Positions 33,751-45,859 of a stretch of 64,000 bases of DNA are shown piece after piece (the first letter of the stretch is position 1; every line of letters begins with the position of its first letter). The translations under genes were made by a program, and so were the position numbers. The stretch comes from Triticum aestivum (lineage: Eukaryota > Streptophyta > Magnoliopsida > Poales > Poaceae): contig NC_057809.1 in NCBI RefSeq assembly GCF_018294505.1, positions 511,826,013-511,890,012 on the forward strand, in the 5' to 3' direction. Below the pieces are notes generated by a model. The model made no database searches and was not told where the DNA came from. It saw nothing but the letters and a program-made list of their open reading frames with translations.

Positions 33751-34971
33751 CTATCTACAATCAAACATAGACAAGCAAGATACTATCAGGTACTAAGTTC
33801 ATGATAAATTTAAGTTCAATTAATCATATTACTTAAGAACTCCCACTTAGATAGACATCCCTCTAATCCTCTAAGTGATCACGTGATCTAAATCAACTAA
33901 ACCATGTCCGATCATCACGTGAGATGGAGTAATTTCAATGGTGAACATCACTATGTTGATCATATCTACTATATGATTCATGCTCGACCTTTTAGTCTCC
34001 GTGTTCCGAGGCCATATCTGTTATATGCTAGGCTCGTCAAGTTAAACCTGAGTATTCCGCGTGTGCAACTGCTTTGCACCCGTTGTATTTGAACGTAGAG
34101 CCTATTACACCCGATCATCACGTGGTGTCTCAGCACGAAGAACTTTCGCAACGGTGCATACTCAGGGAGAACACTTATACTTTGATAATTTTGTGAGGGA
34201 TCATCTTATAATGCTACCGTCAATCAAAGCAAGATAAGATGCATAAAAGATAAACATCACATGCAATCAATATAAGTGATATGATATGGCCATCATCATC
34301 TTGTGCTTGTGATCTCCATCTTCGAAGCACCGTCATGATCACCATCGTCACCGGCGCAACACCTTGATCACCATCGTAGCATCGTTGTCGTCTCGCCAAT
34401 CTTATGCTTCCACAACTATCGCTACCGCTTAGTGATAAAGTAAAGCATTACAGCGCAATTGCATTGCATACAATAAAGCAACAACCATATGGCTCCTGCC
34501 AGTTGCCGATAACTTGGTTACAAAACATGATCATCTCATACAATAAATTTTAGCATCACGTCTTGACCATATCACATCACAACATGCCCTGCAAAAACAA
34601 GTTAGACGTCCTCTACTTTGTTGTTGCAAGTTTTACATGGCTGCTACGGGCTTAGCAAGAACCATTCTTACCTACGCATCAAAACCACAATGATAGTTTT
34701 TCAAGTTGGTGATGTTTTAACCTTCGCAAGGACCGGGCGTAGCCACACTCGGTTCAACTAAAGTTGGAGAAACTGACACCCGCCAGCCACCTGTGTGTAA
34801 AGCACATCGGTAGAACCAGTCTTGTGTAAGCGTACGCGTAATGTCGGTCCGGGCCGCTTCATCCAACAATACCGCCAAACCAAAGTATGACATGCTGGTA
34901 AGCAGTATGACTTATATCGCCCACAACTCACTTGTGTTCTACTCGTGCATAACATCAACGCATAAAACCTA
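33751..34971 (-). other. Angela-2 5' leader
   Basis: This is non-coding leader between the primer-binding site and gag. It matches Angela-1's leader in part (for example 34540-34690 reverse-complements 19240-19395). No gene was seen. Confidence 0.8.
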
Positions 34972-34984
34972 GGCTCGGATGCCA
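34972..34984 (-). other. Angela-2 primer-binding site
   Basis: The minus strand reads TGGCATCCGAGCC immediately inside the 5' LTR. It is the same site as in Angela-1 and is complementary in type to initiator tRNA-Met. Confidence 0.88.
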
Positions 34985-34985
34985 C

Positions 34986-36730
34986 TGTTGGGGAACGTAG
35001 TAATTTCAAAAAAATTCCTACGCACACACAAGATCAAGGTGATGAATAGCAACGAGAGGGGAGAGTGTTGTCTACGTACCCTCGTAGACCAAAAGCAGAA
35101 GCGTTAGCATAACGCGGTTGATGTAGTCGTACATCTTCACGGCCCGACCGATCAAGCACCGAAACTATGGCACCTCCGAGTTCTAGCACACGTTCAGCTC
35201 GATGATGATCCCCGGACTCCGATCCAGCAAAGTGCCGGGGAAGAGTTCCGTCAGCACGACGGCGTGGTGACGATCTTGATGTTCTACCATCGTAGGGCTT
35301 CGCCTAAGCACCGCTACAATATTATCGAGGATTATGGTGGAGGGGGCACCGCACACGGCTAAGAGAACGATCATGAAGATCAACTTGTGTGTCTAGAGGT
35401 GCCCCCCTGCCCCTGTATATAAAGGAGCAAGGGGGAGAGGCCGGCCGGCCCTTGGGGCGCGCCAAGGAGGGGGGAGTCCTCCTCCTAGTAGGAGTAGGAC
35501 TCCCCTTTCCTAGTCCAACTAGGAAGAGAGAAGGGGGAAGGAAAGAGAGGGAGAGGGAGAGGGAAAGAGGGGCCGCGCCCCCTCCCCTAGTCCAATTCGG
35601 ACTCCCCATGGGAGGGGGCACGTCACCTCCTGGGCTTCTGCCCTCTCTCTCCCCTCAGGCCCACTAAGGCCCAATACTTCCCCGGGGGGTTCCAGTAACC
35701 CTTTCGGCACTCCAGTTTTCTCCGAAATCACCCGAAACACTTCCGGTGTCCAAATATAGCCGTCTAATATATCGATCTTTATGTCTCGACCATTTCGAGA
35801 CTCCTCGTCATGGCCGTGATCATATCTGGGACTCCGAACAACCTTCGGTACATCAAAATATATAAACTCATAATGGAACCGTCATCGTAACCTTAAGCGT
35901 GTGAACCCTACGAGTTCGAGAACAATGTAGACATGACCGAGACACGTCTCTGGTCAATAACCAATTGCGGAACCTAGATGCTCATATTGGCTCCTACATA
36001 TTCTACGAAGATCTTTTATCGGTCAGAACGCATAACAACATACGTTGTTCCCTTTGTCATCGGTATGTTACTTGCCCGAGATTTGATCGTCGGTATCTCA
36101 ATACCTAGTTCAATCTCGTTACCGGCAAGTCTCTTTACTCGTTCCGTAATACATCATCCCGCAACTAACTTATTAGTTGCAATGCTTGCAAGACTTATGT
36201 GATGTGCATTACCGAGAGGGCCCAGAGATACCTCTCCGACAATCGGAGTGACAAATTCTAATCTCGAAATACGCCAACCCAACAAGTACCTTCGGAGACA
36301 CCTATAGAGCACCATTATAATCACCCAGTTACGTTGACGTTTGGTAGCACACAAAGTGTTCCTCCGGTAAACGGGAGTTGCATAATCTCATAGGCATAGG
36401 AACATGTATAAGTCATGAAGAAAGCAATAGCAACAAACTAAACGATCAAGTGCTAAGCTAACGAAATGGGTCAAGTCAATCACATCATTCTCCTAATGAT
36501 GTGATCCCGTTAATCAAATGACAACTCATGTCTATGGTTAGGAAACTTAACCATCTTCGATCAACGAGCTAGTCAAGTAGAGTCATACTAGTGACACTAT
36601 GTTTGTCTATGTATTCACACATGTATTATGTTTCTGGTTAATACAATTCTAGCATGAATAATAAACATTTATCATGATATAAGGAAATAAATAATAACTT
36701 CATTATTGCCTCTAGGGCATATTTCCTTCA
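34986..36730 (-). repeat. Angela-2 5' LTR, full length (1745 bp)
   Basis: On the plus strand it begins TGTTGGGGAACGTAG and ends TTTCCTTCA. It includes the GC-rich promoter part, with a minus-strand TTTATATACAGGGGCAGG core at about 35406-35423. It is the reference for the deletion seen in the 3' LTR. Confidence 0.95.
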
Positions 36731-37572
36731 TCATCTACATGAACACCCTTAGAAGATACAACAAATCCCAAGAAAACGAGCTTATCAACGCCAAAAAGGC
36801 ACTTTTCCATGTTAGCAAAGAGATGCTCGTTTCGAAGAGTTTGCAAAATGGTTCGAACATGGGTGACATGATCTTGAAGAGATTTGCTATAAACAAGGAT
36901 ATCATCGAAGTAGACCACAACAAACACACCAATGTAAGGGCGAAAGACATGATTCATAAGACGCATAAAATTACCCAGTGCTTCCGATAGACGCATAGGC
37001 ATAACTAACCACTCATACAACCCAAACTTGGTTTTGAAAGCGGTTTTCCATTCATCACCCTCGTGTATGCGGATTTGATAGTAACCACTTTTAAGATCAA
37101 TTTTGGAGAATATAGTGGCACCACTAAGTTCATAAAGCATATCATCAAGGCATGGAATGGGAGACCTATAGTGAACGGTGATAGCATTGATAGGTCTACA
37201 ATCGGAGCACATGCAAAAGCTACCGTCTTGTTTTGGCACAAGAATGACCGGAATGGCACAAGGACTCAAACTTTCATGCACATGTCCATGGTCTATGAGA
37301 TGCCTTACTTGCCTTTGTATTTCTTTGGTTTCTTCGGGGCTGACACGGTATGGAGCTTTGTTTGGAAGAGGTGCTCCAGGGATGAGGTCGATGCGGAGCT
37401 CGATGCCTCGTAGTGGAGGTAGTCCTGGAGGTAGCTCATTGGGGAAAACATCTTGAAATTCCTGCAAAAGAGAAGACAACACTAAAGGTAGAGCGCGAGA
37501 GGTGTTAGCTTGTGTTGCATTGTCCTTGCACAAAAGGACATAGGGTAGGACACTAGATGGGTTCTCACACAC
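36731..37572 (-). pseudogene. Gyp-B reverse transcriptase, right part
   Basis: The frame from 37572 contains an LRIDLIPGAPLPNKAPYR-type entry, the RT motifs FSKIDLKSGYYQIR and KTAFKTKFGLYEW, and the catalytic YFDDILVYS. It ends at the Angela-2 target site; the missing end of RT/RNase H is at 28572 and below. The active-site aspartates are present. Confidence 0.9.
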
Positions 37573-37878
37573 TCCTCTTATCTCACTTTTGGTGGAAAAA
37601 TAGAACTAAGTTCTTCTTGTCGCTCATCATGGATGCACTCGATTTGGGCTTGTGGCGTTCACTCTCTGTTTGGTGGCTCGCTCTCTCACTATTCTCTCCA
37701 TGATGGGTGGCTTTCTTGTCGGCGATCACTTGGCTTGGAGACATGGGGTGAAGTACGTACTCCTTTCCTTTCATCTTGAAGATGTAGTGGTTCGTTCGGC
37801 CGTTGTGGATGACACCTCTATCAAATTGCCATGGGCGTCCAAGAAGAAGGTGGCAAACGGTCATTGGAACGACGTCGC
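37573..37878 (-). pseudogene. Gyp-B protease end and linker to RT, truncated by an LTR insertion
   Basis: The minus-strand frame carries CHLLLGRPWQFDRG, the conserved end of the gypsy protease, and a KEYVLHPMSPSQV linker. It is in frame up to 37878, where unrelated LTR sequence begins. The protease active site and gag lie on the far side of that insertion and were not found. Confidence 0.78.
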
Positions 37879-38503
37879 TGTCGGTGTTCTGGGAAACAGG
37901 GTCCCCAGACTTGCCTGCCCGCGGCCCATGGTGTGGCTTTGCTAGCAGGCCTGTACGGCCCATCTTCATCAATAAGGCATTGAAGACCCTCGCGAGGGGC
38001 CAAGCCTCGCGAGGCGGACAATGCAAGACCTCCTCAGGAGCGGCATCGCCAAGCTGGCTCGTGAGGGGCAGAGAGTTCAAGGCCAGGAAAACCTCGCGAG
38101 GTTCTCGTGACGTGAGCCGTGATGATTGAGACCAGGCGGGCGCCAGCGTGCGCAGCGTCCTTGTTTCCACTTTGGTGCTAAGGGAGCAGGCGCATGCGCG
38201 GAGTATCGAGGCGTCAAGCAGAGGTTTCCATATCAGTGCAATGAGACCAAGACCAGCAGGACGACAAGATGGAGGTCACCATGGAGCCCAAGGCGACGTC
38301 ACCACCAGAGCCTTTTGCGGGCGAAGACCACTTTTGTCACCACCAGAGCCTTTTGTTGTCCCCTTGCGAATTGGCCGTTGTTGGCTCCCTTCCCGCTCAA
38401 TATTTGGGGAGAGGACCAGGGTCTCTATAAATAGGACTAGCCACCACCCTAGCTAGAGAGAGGATCGAATCCTCACGCGCACAAGTTCGCCAAGCACAAG
38501 AAC
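37879..38503 (+). mobile_element. LTR fragment of an unassigned retrotransposon inserted in Gyp-B
   Basis: It starts TGTCGGTGTTCTGGG at the point where Gyp-B coding stops. It contains CTCGCGAGG phrases (near 37989, 38004 and 38092), a CCACCAGAGCCTTTTG duplication (38299 and 38340) and a plus-strand TATA core CTCTATAAATAGGACTAG at about 38421-38438. It is cut at 38503 by a LARD LTR; its second half and partner LTR are not in the window. Confidence 0.65.
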
Positions 38504-39997
38504 TGTGACGCCCCGAGACCGACGCTTCAGTTGCCCTTCCTTTTATTTTAGTTGTTGATGTGTGTTTTTTATGTTTGTTGCATTATCATATTTATTTTTT
38601 CATATTTCATTCCTATATGTCTATGCCATGATCATGTCGTATGCCTTTGTCATATTTTGCATTGCATCATGATCTTCTTGCTTGTTGTTGCATGTGCATT
38701 TTATTTGTGTATGTCTTGGTGTGATCTCTTTCTATTCATCTCCATTGCTGTTGGCATCTTCACACTTCAAGTTAGTCCATCTCCAAGCAAAACCCCATCT
38801 CCTTCTCCCTTTCTTCTAAATTCTAGCCATTTACTTGAGTGGCATTTTTCCTACCTCAAATAATGTTCACTTTTTCCCTGTAAATCCAACACGTTTCATT
38901 TAACTCTTTTGTCAAGTTTCAGCTCTTTTGAAGATGATTTGGTTCGGTTCAAAAATGACTCAAGTTTGAAGTTAATTCAAACTTGGTTTATTTTTCTACC
39001 TCTAAAAATGGCCAAAGCAATTTATTCAAATAGTGCATATCTTGAGGAGCTCATTTTAATTCTCATCCCTGCTTCTACCTTCTCCATGCTCTCTGTTCTT
39101 TTCTGTATCTATTTCCTGTCTGAAGGAATTCAGAAAAAGGGCAGCAGTAGCTCAGCGCAGCAGAGAGCAGGCCTAGCCGCGCGCAGCCCAGCAGACACGC
39201 AACCTTCTAAGGCCCAACCGGCACCCTCCCCACTGGGCCGGCCTCCAGGCCCACCTAACCTATAACCCTAGCCCTACCAAACCCACTCCTCTCGAACTCT
39301 CCCTTGTCCCGACCCCTCTCTTCCTCGTTCCGCCGCCAGAGACAGAAAGAGCGTGAAGCTCGAGCGCCGAACCTCCCCGCTGCTAGCACTTTCACCTCCC
39401 CACCATGGCACCCCCACAGGAGCTCCCGGCCGCCGGATCGGGCCGCCTCTACCCAGTTCCTCTCGCCTCCTCCGCGCGCCGCCCTCCCCTGCTCCGCTGC
39501 CAGCCTCGTCCCTCTCCCCTTCGTCCTCCTGCGCCGCCACATGCAGAGGAACAGGGCCTCGCGCCGCGCGCCTCGCCCACCCCTTCTCTCGGACATCCTC
39601 GATGCCGACCTCTCCTTCCTCCCGCGCCACCACTGAAGTGGCCATCTCCACCTGCGGCCTCCGCCCGCAAGACCATGGCCAGGCCACCCCGACCAGTCTC
39701 CTGCCGACGCCCTCCGCCCACCAGGAAGCCACATGGCCGCCCGTCCATGGACATGAGCTACACCGCCCTGGTCACCTGCGACCTTGGATCGCCTCTGCTT
39801 TGACCTCGTTGACTGCTTGTGCTCCGCTCCTGCTGCCGCCCTGCGCCGTTCATTCTCGTCTTTGCCCGATCCGGTGAGGCCCTGCGTCCCCGGACTCGTC
39901 CCCACCTCCAGGTCGCTGGGATGCCCCACCACAGACCACCAACAACATCGCAACTCCGAGGCCTCCATGCTCGCTGCCAAATTCCGCCTTGGCATAA
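38504..39997 (+). mobile_element. LARD-1 (Sukkula-like) LTR, first part, plus strand
   Basis: It begins TGTGACGCCCCGAGACCG and is collinear with the minus-strand LARD-2 LTR starting at 52793. An AT-rich start is followed by a GC-rich block (39150-39990) that mimics arginine/proline-rich coding on both strands without domains. LARDs are long-LTR elements without genes, known from barley as Sukkula. It is split at 39997 by Sabrina/WHAM-1 and resumes at 48269. Confidence 0.75.
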
Positions 39998-41554
39998 TGC
40001 TATGTCTTGAGCTTGCGTTGGTTTTCCCCGAAGAGGAAGGGATGATGCAGCAGAGTAGCGTAAGTATTTCCCTCAGTTTTTGAGAACCAAGGCATCAATC
40101 CAGTAGGAGCCCACGCTCAAGTCCCTCGTACCTGCACAAAGCGATAGCTACTCGCAACCAACGCGATTAGGGGTTGTCAAGCCCTTCATGGTCACTTACG
40201 AGAGTGAGATCTGATAGATAGAATATTTTTTGGTATTTTTGATATAAATATGCAAAGTAAAAAGTAAAGGCAAAGTAAATAGCAAAATAATATAAAAGTG
40301 ATGGAGATTGATATGATGAGAATAGACCCGGGGGCCATAGCTTTCACTAGTGGCTTCTCTCAAGAGCATAAGTGTTCTACGGTGGGTGAACAAATTACTG
40401 TTGAGCAATTGATAGAATTGTGCATAATTATGAGAATATCTAGGCATGATCATGTATATAGGCATCACGTCCGTGACAAGTAGATCGAAACGATTCTGCA
40501 TCTACTACTATTACTCCACTCATCGACCGCTATCCAGCATGCATCTAGAGTATTAAGTTAAAAACAGAGTAACGCCTTAAGCAAGATGACATGATGTAGA
40601 GAGATAAATTCATGCAATATGAAATAAACCCCATCTTGTTATCCTCGATGGCAACGATACAATACTTGCCTTGTTGCCCCTTCTGTCACTGGGTAAGGAC
40701 ACCGCAAGATCGAACCCAAAGCTAAGCACTTCTCCCATGGCAAGAACTACCAATCTAGTTGGCCAAACCAAACAGATAATTCGAAGAGACTTGCAAAGAT
40801 AACCAATCATGCATAAAAGAATTCAGAGAAGATTCAAATATTATTCATAGATAGACTTGATCGTAAACCCACAATTCACCGGTCTCAACAAACACATCGC
40901 AAAAACAAGATTACATCGAATAGATCTCCACGAGAGAGGGGGAGAACTTTGTATTGAGATTCAAAGAGAGAGAAGAAGCCATCTAGATACTAACTATGGA
41001 CCCGAAGGTCTGAGGTAAACTACTCACACTTCATCGGAGGGGCTAGGATGATGTAGAAGCCCTCCGTGATGACGGCCCTCTTCCGACGGAGCTCCGGAAT
41101 AGGCCCCAAGATGGGATCTCATGGATACATAAAGTTGCGGCGGTGGAATTAGGGTTTTGGCTCCTGTTCTGATTGTTTGGGGGTACGTGTGTATATATAG
41201 GAGGAATGAGTACGTCGGTGGAGCACCGAGGGGCCCACGAGGCAGGGGGCGCGCCCTAGGGGGGGCGCCCCCACCCTTGTGACCACCTCTTTGATCCCTG
41301 GCAGTAGGGTCCAAGTCTCCTGGATCACGTTCGGCGAGAAAATCACGTTTCCGAAGATTTTATTCCGTTTGATATTCTGTTTATCCGAAACACTGAAATA
41401 GGCAAAAAAAACAGCAATTCTGGGTTGGGCCTCCGGTTAATAGGTTAGTCCCAAAAATAATATAAAAGTGGAAAATAAAGCCCAATATAGTCCAAAACAA
41501 TAGATAATATAGCATGGAGCAATCAAAAATTATAGATACGTTGGAGACGTATCA
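39998..41554 (-). repeat. Sabrina/WHAM-1 3' LTR (1557 bp)
   Basis: On the minus strand it runs from TGATACGTCTCCAACGTATC to CAAGACATAGCA. Relative to the 5' LTR it retains about 57 bp at 40145-40200 (GCTACTCGCAACCAACGCG) that the partner has lost. Minus-strand TATATATACAC promoter core near 41187-41198. Confidence 0.92.
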
Positions 41555-41569
41555 GGCATCCCCAAGCTT
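41555..41569 (-). other. Sabrina/WHAM-1 polypurine tract
   Basis: The minus strand reads AAGCTTGGGGATGCC immediately before the 3' LTR. The same 14-15-mer recurs inside the element at 43713-43727 and 43768-43782. Confidence 0.85.
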
Positions 41570-44449
41570 AATTCCTGCTTGTCCTCGAGTAGGTAAATGA
41601 TAAAAAGAGAATTTTTGATGTGGAGTGCTACTTGGCATAATTTCAATGTAAATATTCTTAATTGTGGTATGAATATTCAGATTAGAAAGATTCAAGACAA
41701 AAGTTTATATTGACATAGAAAATAATAATACTTCAAGCATACTAAGAAAGCAATTATGTCTTCTCAAAATAACATGGCTAAAGAAAGTTATCCCTACAAA
41801 ATCATATAGTCTGGCTATGCTCCATCTTCCCCACACAAAGTATTTAAATCATGCACAACCCTGATGACAAGCCAAGCAATTGTTTCATACTCTAACTTTT
41901 TCAAAACTTTTTCAATCTTCACGCAATACATGAGCGTGAGCCATGGATATAGCACTATAGGTGGAATAGAATGGTGGTTGTGGAGAAGACAAAAAAAGGA
42001 GAAGATAGTCTCACATCAACTAGGCGTATCAATGGGCTATGGAGATGCCCATCAATAGATATCAATGTGAGTGAGTAGGGATTGCCATGCAACGGATGCA
42101 CTAGAGCTATAAATGTATGATAGCTCAACAAAAGAAACTAGTAGGTGTGCATCCAACTTGCTTGCTCGCGAAGACCTAGGGCAATTTGAGGAAGCCCATC
42201 ATTGGAATATACAAGCCAAGCTCTATAACATAAAACTCCCACTAGTATATGAAAGTGACAACATATGAGACTCTCTATATGAAGAACATGGTGCTACTTT
42301 AAAGCACAATATATGAGACTTGCTATATCATGGTGCTACTTTGAAGCACAAGTGTGGAAAAAAAGGATAGTAGCATTGCCCCCTTTTTTTTTGGGCCTTC
42401 TTTTTTCTTTGGCCTTGCTTTTTTTGGGACAATGCTCTATTGAATGATGATCATCACACTTCTATTTGTTTACAACTCAATGATTACAACTCGATACTAA
42501 AACAAAGTATGACTCTATATGAATGCCTCCAGTGGTGTACCGGGATATGCAATGAATCACGAGTGACAAGTATGAAAGAATTATGAACGCTGGCCTTGCC
42601 ACAAATACTATGTCAACTACATGATCATGCTGAGCAATATGACAATAATGGATATGTCATGATGAACTAGATGGTGGAAAGTTGCATGGCAATATATCTC
42701 AGAATGGCTATGGAAATGCCATAATAGGTAGGTATGGTGGCTGTTTTGAGGAAGGTATATGGTAGGTGTATGATACCGGCGAAAATTGCGCGATATTAGA
42801 GAGGCTAGCAAGGGTGGAAGGGTGGGAGTGCGTATAATCCATGGACTCAACATTAGTCATAAAGAATTCATATACTTATTGCAAAAATTTAGAAGTTATC
42901 AAAGCAAAGTATTACACGCATGCTCCTAGGGGGATAGATTGGTAGGAAAAGACCATCGCTCGCCCCCGACCGCCACTCATAAGGAAGACAATCAATAAAT
43001 AAATCATGCTCCGACTTCATCACATAACGGTTCACCATACGTGCATGCTACGGGAATCACAAACTTCAACACAACTATTCTTTAAATTCACAACTACTCA
43101 ACTAGCATGACTTTAATATTATCACCTCCATATCTCAAAACAATTATCATGCTTCAATCTTTTCTTAGTATTCAACACACTCAAAAGAAAGTTTCACAAA
43201 TCTTGAATACCAAGCATATTATTATTAGGAAAATTACCATGCTATTAAGAGACTCTCAAATTAATTTAAGTGAAGCATGAGAGATCAATAGTTTCTTTAA
43301 AACATATCCACCACCGTGCTCTAAAAGATCTAAGTGAAGCACATAGAGCAAAATTATCTAGCTCAAAAGATATAAGTGAAGCACATAGAGAAAAATTATC
43401 TAGCTCGAAAGATATAAGCGAAGCACATAGAGCAAAATTATCTAGCTCAAAAGATATAAGTGAAGCACATAGAGCAAAATTATCTAGCTCAAAAGATATA
43501 AGTGAAGCACATAGAGTATTCTATCAAATTTTAATTCATGTATGGCTCTCTCAAAAGGTGTGTACAGCAAGGATGATTGTGGCATACTAACAAACAAAGA
43601 CACAAATAATACAAGACGCTCCAAGCAAAACACATATCGTGTTGGTGAATAAAAATATAGCTCCAAGTAAATTACCGATGAAAGTGGACGAAAAGAGGGG
43701 ATGCCTTCCGGGGGCATCCCCAAGCTTTGACTTTTTGGTGTCCTTGGATTTTCTTGGGGGTGCGATGGGCATCCCCAAGCTTAGGCTCTTGCCACTCCTT
43801 GTTCCATGATCCATCAAAAGAATTCACCCAAAACTTGAAAACTTCACAACACAAAACTCAAAATAGAAAACTCGTGAGCTCCGTTAGCGAAAGAAAACAA
43901 AAGACCACTTCAAGGTACTGTAATGAAATCATTATTTATTTATATTGGTGTTAAACCTACTGTATTCCAACTTCTCTATGGATTATAAACTATTTTACTA
44001 GCCATAGATTCATCAAATTAAGCAAACAACACACGAAAAACAGAATCTGTCAAAAACAGAACAGTCTGTAGTAATCTGTAGCTAGCGCAAGATCTGGAAC
44101 TCCAAAAATTCTAAAATAAATTTCTCGACGTGAGGAATTTATATATAATCCTCTGCAAAAATAATTAACTAAATATAACTCTTCAAATAAAAATGATAGC
44201 AGTTCTCGTGAGCGCTAAAGTTTCTGTTTTTTTACAGCAAGTTCAACCAGACTTTCCCCAAGTCTTCCCAACGGTTCTACTTGGCACAAACACTAATTAA
44301 ACACAAAAAACACAACCAAAACACAGGCTAAATAATTTATTTATTACTAAACAGGAGCAAAAAGCAAGGAATAAAAATAAAATTGGGTTGCCTCCCAACA
44401 AGCGCTATCGTTTAACGCCCCTAGCTAGGCATAACAAGCAAGAATAGAT
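41570..44449 (-). other. Sabrina/WHAM-1 non-coding 3' region
   Basis: No RT or integrase frame is present. The region is homologous to 61171-63867 of Sabrina/WHAM-2 in the opposite orientation. It contains a 42-bp tandem array, two extra polypurine-like motifs and, at its gag end, the conserved phrase CGTTAAACGATAGCGCTTGT (reverse strand near 44398-44420). Confidence 0.8.
43327..43516. repeat. 42-bp tandem repeat, 4.5 copies
   Basis: Units start at 43327, 43369, 43411, 43453 and 43495 (partial). Each reads GATATAAGTGAAGCACATAG then AGCAAAATTATCTAGCTCAAAA with few changes. Because 42 is divisible by three, the plus strand shows an open DISEAHRAKLSSSK repeat peptide. The sister element has a single unit at about 62095-62135, so this is a recent local expansion. 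Confidence 0.95.
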
Positions 44450-45859
44450 CTAGGTATTGCCATCTTTGGTAGGCAATCCATAAGTAGCTCTCATGATAGT
44501 TTCATATGGTAATTTTATTTTCTTTCTTGGAAAGTGTTCCATACCCTTTTTTAATGGAAATTGAAATCTAATATTCCCTTCCTTCATATCAATAATCGCA
44601 CCAATCGTTCTAAGGAAAAGTCTACCAAGAATAATAGGGCAAGAAGGATTGCAATTTATATCAAGAACAATGAAATCTACGCGCACATAATTCCTATTTG
44701 CAACAATAAGAACATCATTAATTCTTACCATAGGTTTCTTAATAGTGGAATCCGCAAGATGAAAATTTAGAGAGCAATCATCAAAATTACGGAAATATAG
44801 TAAATCACACAAAGTCTTGGGAATAGTAGAGACACTAGCACCCAAATCACACAAAGCATAAAACTCATGATCTTTAATTTTAATTTTAATAGTTGGTTCC
44901 CACTCATCATAGAGTTTTCTAGGGATAGAAACTTTCAACTCAAGTTTTTCTTCATAAGATTGCGTCAAGGCATCAACAATATGTTTGGTGAAGGCTTTAT
45001 TTTGACTATAAGCATGTGGAGAATTTATCACGGATTGCAAAAAGGAAATACAATCAATCAAAGAGCAATTTTCATAATTAAATTCCTTGAAATCCAATAT
45101 AGTGGGTTTAGCAACATCTAGATTTTTATTTCTTTCAATCCCACTTTCATCAATTTCATCATTAAGATCTAAACAGTCTGAATTATTAGAACGCCTTCTA
45201 GGAAAAAGAAGATCAAATTCAGTTTCATCAAGATTAATATTGCAAAATAAAGATTTAATTGGAGACACATCAATAATTTTTAGATCTTCATCTTGATTTT
45301 CATAGGAATTGGAAGAACACGCTTTAATAAAGGCATCTTTGGAAGCACGCATCCTAGCGGTTCTTTCCTTACACTCATCAATTGAAATTCTCATGGCTTT
45401 TAGAGACTCATTAATATCATGCTTAGGTGGAATAGATCTAAGTTTCAAAGCATCAACATCAAGAGCAATTTTATCAACGTTCCTAGCCAAATCATCAATA
45501 TTAAGCAATTTTTCTTCAATCATAGCATTAAAATTCTTTTGCGAAGAAATAAATTCTTTAATATTAGATTCAAAATCAAAGGGAATCTTATTATAATTTC
45601 CATAAGAGTTGCTGTAGGAATTCCCATAATTATTAGAAGGATTACTAGGATATGGCCTAGGATTAAAATTCCCTCTATAAGCGTTGTTACCAAAATTATT
45701 CCTACCAACAAAATTCACATCCATAGATTCATTGTTATTCTCAATCAAAGTAGACACAGGCATATCATTAGGATCAGAAGAAACACTCTTAGTAGCAAAT
45801 AATTTCATAAGTTCATCCATCTTTCCACTCAACACATTAATTCCTTCTATCGCATGCAC
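44450..45859 (-). CDS. Sabrina/WHAM-1 gag C-terminus and retropepsin-like protease
   Basis: This 469-codon minus-strand frame starts in the gag spacer (asparagine/glycine-rich stretch at residues 50-90). It ends with an aspartic protease: the active-site ALCDLGASVSTIPKTL near residues 335-352, and the later CPIILGRLFLRTIGAIIDM motif. The Athila-group protease type DLGA is normal. It is one base out of phase with the gag frame at an A7 run near 45866-45872. Protein ends at TKDGNT with no polymerase downstream. Confidence 0.88.
   Translation of the reverse strand: MHAIEGINVLSGKMDELMKLFATKSVSSDPNDMPVSTLIENNNESMDVNFVGRNNFGNNAYRGNFNPRPYPSNPSNNYGNSYSNSYGNYNKIPFDFESNIKEFISSQKNFNAMIEEKLLNIDDLARNVDKIALDVDALKLRSIPPKHDINESLKAMRISIDECKERTARMRASKDAFIKACSSNSYENQDEDLKIIDVSPIKSLFCNINLDETEFDLLFPRRRSNNSDCLDLNDEIDESGIERNKNLDVAKPTILDFKEFNYENCSLIDCISFLQSVINSPHAYSQNKAFTKHIVDALTQSYEEKLELKVSIPRKLYDEWEPTIKIKIKDHEFYALCDLGASVSTIPKTLCDLLYFRNFDDCSLNFHLADSTIKKPMVRINDVLIVANRNYVRVDFIVLDINCNPSCPIILGRLFLRTIGAIIDMKEGNIRFQFPLKKGMEHFPRKKIKLPYETIMRATYGLPTKDGNT

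Larger units (their letters stand above)
28573..36730 (-). mobile_element. Angela-2: complete Ty1/copia element, 8.16 kb
   Basis: The 5-bp duplication TCATC (28568-28572 and 36731-36735) flanks a minus-strand element with a 3' LTR of 1178 bp, an interior of 5235 bp and a 5' LTR of 1745 bp. The interior order gag, protease, integrase, reverse transcriptase, RNase H is the copia order. The insertion splits the Gyp-B RT gene, whose two halves join across it. Angela/BARE/WIS elements are the dominant copia family of Triticeae. Several frame breaks make the element non-autonomous now. Confidence 0.95.

Noticed and set aside
39353..39877. Long plus- and minus-strand frames rich in R, P, A in the GC block of LARD-1
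   Set aside because: Open frames occur in several phases on both strands, contain no domain and are explained by GC-rich LTR composition; the homologous block in LARD-2 does not preserve the same protein.
43270..43590. Plus-strand 106-codon frame with a DISEAHRAKLSSSK repeat
   Set aside because: Created by a 42-bp tandem repeat on the strand opposite to the element's genes; the sister element has a single unit and no comparable frame.
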